64,000 bases of DNA from Akebia trifoliata (lineage: Eukaryota > Streptophyta > Magnoliopsida > Ranunculales > Lardizabalaceae). Under the pieces are notes generated by a model. The model was not told the origin of the DNA and did not search any database. It was given only the letters and a program-made list of their open reading frames with translations. The translations under genes and the position numbers were made by a program. This document shows, piece after piece, positions 61,174 through 64,000 of this stretch; positions within the stretch are counted from its first letter, which is position 1; every line of letters starts with the position of its first letter. The stretch spans positions 682,001 to 746,000 of the forward strand of contig JADQWC010000526.1 in assembly GCA_017979445.1 (NCBI GenBank). Reading direction: 5' to 3'.

Positions 61174-61540
61174 TCTGTAATACGAGTTAAAGTTTTTAAC
61201 AGTTTCTTCATCAATTGTGGCCATATGGTCGTGTGAACTTCAGTTTCATTCAACATTCAATCGTGTCAGATTTGTTTCAATCTTCATCGTGGAATTTGTA
61301 ATGGGTAAGATATTTCCAGTATAACTGAGAGTTATGACCGAGCAGATAAGGAAGAGATCAATTCATGAAATCAAAGTATGAAACACAAAGGCAGAATAGC
61401 AGAAAGCAGCACATGAACTACCAACAACAGTTTTTTCTTTTCGAAATTTAATGTGTGATTTTGTAGGTAATTTTTCTTCTGTTTTCTTGCATTGCATCTG
61501 TTCAACACTTTGTACAAGAAATAAAATGTCCCCTTTTTTA
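61174..61540 (+). other. 3' UTR and downstream region of S4 gene
   Basis: 61,345-61,540 has its counterpart at 32,030-32,220, marking the right end of the duplicated unit. AATAAA at 61,520 is a candidate polyadenylation signal. Confidence 0.5.
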
Positions 61541-61867
61541 ATTTTTTATATAGTTTTTGTTCCATTGCTATTCCTGGATATACATGAAGGGGAAAAATGT
61601 TGTTTGACCATGTTAGATCATAGAGTCGATCTGATTCGTGGACAACCCTACTTATGGATTTGTGTGCAAATCGTTGGTAGCAGTTATTATCCCTTAATAT
61701 GAGAGCTTCTATTGCCACAGCAGCTTTTACTAGCAGCACCTCAAGATGTATGTTGATTTTATAGTGATTTACATACGAAGGGCGGTGCTGTTAGCTTAAA
61801 AAAATCTCTCCTTAATATGACAGAAGACTAAATAGTGGAACAATTTAAATTCAGGTGGCATTCGAAG

Positions 61868-62116
61868 GCCCTAAAGAGACAGATTCTCCTCACTAAAAAT
61901 CAGCCCATTCCGAAACTTCTAATCCCATCAAAAATGGTTTATATAAATCGGACAGTCCACGATTTTTCAATTTGTAAATTAGGGTTAGAAGTTTTGGAAT
62001 GAGCTGATTTTTTGTGAGGATGATCTATTCACCATAGAGATCCGCCAAAAATCAGCTCATTCCGAAGCTTCTAACTCATGTTTTGAAAAATGTTTGGCAC
62101 TCTTTAGGGCCCTCCA
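61868..62116. mobile_element. Foldback MITE
   Basis: The ends AAGGCCCTAAAGAG and CTCTTTAGGGCCCT are inverted. An internal arm AAAAATCAGCCCATTCCGAA is repeated inverted at about 61,984-62,015 and again direct at about 62,048-62,070. About 250 bp, non-coding, single copy in the window. Confidence 0.6.
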
Positions 62117-62119
62117 ACC

Positions 62120-63600
62120 GCTTCCCTCAGCTTTGCTACTGTGTCAAACCACATCAATGGTCTCTCTTCATCTCCCAAGTCCCAGCCACTGTTTCTAGTT
62201 ACTACTATAAAAAATGGTGCCAAATTTAGGCAATTAAGTATTGAAGATACAAGATGGTAACATAATACTTGCAAAAAAAATGTATAAAATTATCCTTGAA
62301 GATCACGAAAACAGTTCAACATAGTTTATATTGCCAAAGAACAGCAATATAAACTAACTTTTCTTATTAACACAAACAATGAAATTAAATATGTTGTTTA
62401 GGTACTGACAACCATTTTAATTTTTTTAATCTCAACCCACTTTCCATATCTTCTATTTCTCCAAAGAAGTTCTTTGGATTTGGGATTCTACTTTGATAAG
62501 AAAAGCTCTTTCAATTCTAAAAGTACTGGTTATAAGAACGAGAGAAATTTCCGAAAAATATATGACCCTTTTTGTACTTCCATATTTTCTTCTCCCTCTT
62601 TTTTCTCTCCTCTAAATGCATTTTTGTGAAGCTAACTGCAAGTTAAGATTACGTGAAACACTTGTTTAGTTTACAAAAATTCAGGTTTTAGGACCCTTCT
62701 TATGGAAAAATCATCTTCAGAATCAGATCTCGGATATTCAGTCTTCTAAAATATAGAATGTGATCTCATTAATAGAACTTCATGTTTGAAGAAAAACATG
62801 AATCATTCCCATGGAATTTATCGAAGAGCAGACAATCATTCACGTTGCTTCCATTGTTCTTTATATCCATTTCTAAACAGACCTCCATGTTCATAAGCTG
62901 AGCTTATTTAATTGAATTTGATTAAACCCATTGGTCTTGTAGAATCATATGTTGCATTGCCCGCTATTGCACGAAATATTTCTAGTACACAAAATGAAAT
63001 ATCGCAAATCTACTACATTGCCACCCCAACGGTAATGGGTCGATGGGAAATAAACAAAAAAAGGAAGTTTTGGATTCAGATACAATAGTTCAGAAGGATC
63101 TCAGCATCAAAGAGAATTTTAGGTCGATCTCGTTTTGAGAAGTAGTGCACTTCTATAAGAATCACAATTGCAAATTTTCTGTGACTTTACGTATTATTGG
63201 CTTCTAGCAAACGTTGGAAGCGGGAAGCTAGTTTATGTAGAATCACTTTTCAAATGCATTCCCAAATGCCATCTTAAGAAATACTCACATGAGTCACATC
63301 TAGTAATGCTTTAAAAAAAATCTCAATGCTTGGAAACAAAAGCTATATAGAAATACATACTGTTAAACTGAAAAACATTATAGTGTGATTAAGAATCTCC
63401 CCACAATCCATTAAACATAAAAACTCAAAAAGGGAAAAACACACAAACAAGTATCACCACTATTCTTTTATTGACCAAACAAACTAGTTTACATAATCCT
63501 TGTATACCCAAAAGAAGATTAATAAACCCTTTCATGTAGATATAGAGAACTACCATCTACTCTTTATTTTGTCTCCCCATTCTCTCATTCTCTCTATCTC
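62120..63600. other. Intergenic region between S4 and STIG1-like genes
   Basis: No coding or RNA gene seen. The right part (about 63,440-63,640) is probably the 3' UTR of the minus-strand STIG1-like gene. Confidence 0.5.
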
Positions 63601-63640
63601 AACTCAGCTGCACACTACTCTTTAAAATTCTTAAATAAAA

Positions 63641-64000
63641 TCAAGCATACCCACAGTTTCCATACTCACATTTCAGACCAGACGAGCACTTGACACGGCA
63701 CTTCCCACAATGATCAGTGTTGTAAGCGACATCGGTGCAAATGCCATTGCAGCAAAGCTCACCATATCCACATTTATGTTTACAGCTTCCACAGTTGTTC
63801 CGATCACCGAGTACATTACGACAATGTTTCTTGCAACATTGAAGAAGCCCAGTCCCATTGTTCACCGACACATTGTTACATATATTATGAGAGATGGGAT
63901 GACAACGTGCACCCTTCTTTATTTTTTTTGGTTGATATCGGGGGTTGGGTCGGGCATTTAGACTAAGGGGCTGAGCATCAACAATGTAGTCTTCGCCATC
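63641..64000 (-). CDS. GRI: STIG1 / GRIM REAPER-like secreted Cys-rich protein, 5' end off window
   Basis: The frame is open from the right edge to the TGA at 63,641-63,643, about 119 codons. It begins DGEDYIVDAQPLSLN, passes a basic stretch (QPKKIKKGARC), and then the STIG1 domain with regularly spaced cysteines: CHPISHNIC, LLQCCKKHCRNV, DRNNCGSCKHKCGYGELCC, GICTDV, DHCGKCRVKC, KCEYGNC. The signal peptide and start lie beyond the window. STIG1 proteins are secreted. The subgroup member GRI (At1g53130 in my memory) yields an extracellular peptide that promotes superoxide-dependent cell death through a receptor kinase. Orthology to GRI rather than another STIG1 is inferred mainly from its position next to the S4 gene. 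All cysteines visible appear intact. Confidence 0.85.
   Translation of the reverse strand, partial: DGEDYIVDAQPLSLNARPNPRYQPKKIKKGARCHPISHNICNNVSVNNGTGLLQCCKKHCRNVLGDRNNCGSCKHKCGYGELCCNGICTDVAYNTDHCGKCRVKCSSGLKCEYGNCGYA

Noticed and set aside
1..64000. CRISPR arrays, rRNA, tRNA genes, bacterial operons
   Set aside because: None seen. The only tRNA-like boxes belong to the SINE at 31,817-32,021, and the repeats are eukaryotic transposons.

Overview
The window reads as nuclear DNA of a flowering plant, probably a dicot or magnoliid rather than a grass. It is AT-rich, its genes have introns with plant-type splice sites, and nested plant transposable elements fill most of the space. Only three real genes are recognised: one intact CC-NB-LRR immune receptor that resembles ZAR1 (RPP13-like protein 4) along its whole length (40,404-43,028, +); one intact ten-exon gene for a plastid-type S4-domain RNA-binding protein (53,579-61,173, +); and the 3' part of a STIG1/GRIM REAPER-like secreted cysteine-rich protein that runs off the right edge (63,641-64,000, -). 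All else is broken gene copies, transposons and non-coding sequence.

The core is a tandem array of three unequal copies of one ancestral unit: a 5' segment made of a small LTR element, then a ZAR1-like NLR, a spacer and an S4 gene. Unit 1 (about 6.1-32.2 kb) has an NLR with two in-frame stops plus a LINE that replaced its Walker B region, and an S4 pseudogene hit by a gene-carrying Harbinger-like element, a solo LTR with a hAT element inside it, and a SINE. Unit 2 (about 35.1-44.2 kb) has the intact NLR but only shreds of S4. Unit 3 (about 44.5-61.5 kb) keeps the intact S4 gene, but its NLR is reduced to a promoter joined directly to the last ~160 LRR codons. Unit 3 closely matches unit 1 (same spacer, same old solo LTR), so these two share the more recent duplication. 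Orphan leader segments at about 1.0-1.6 kb and 33.3-33.9 kb look like remains of further copies.

The transposon layers give a relative chronology. Shared by all units (older): a small LTR element carrying a ~2 kb solo LTR. Shared by units 1 and 3: a degraded Ulp1-type transposon split by a ~1.9 kb solo LTR. Found only in unit 1 when compared with unit 3 (younger): a hAT with perfect 8-bp target duplications, a 3.2 kb Harbinger-like element with the 5' end of a glucose-6-phosphate dehydrogenase gene, and a solo LTR holding a hAT that carries a PPR fragment. The unit 1 LINE cannot be placed this way because unit 3 has lost the corresponding NLR region.

Functionally, the intact NLR would be a cytoplasmic/plasma-membrane cell-death receptor, the S4 protein a plastid RNA-binding factor, and the STIG1/GRI-like protein an extracellular peptide precursor linked in Arabidopsis to oxidative cell death. 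The S4 and STIG1/GRI genes are, as I recall, also neighbours in Arabidopsis (At1g53120/At1g53130), so the NLR array probably grew beside, and repeatedly copied, an old conserved gene pair.
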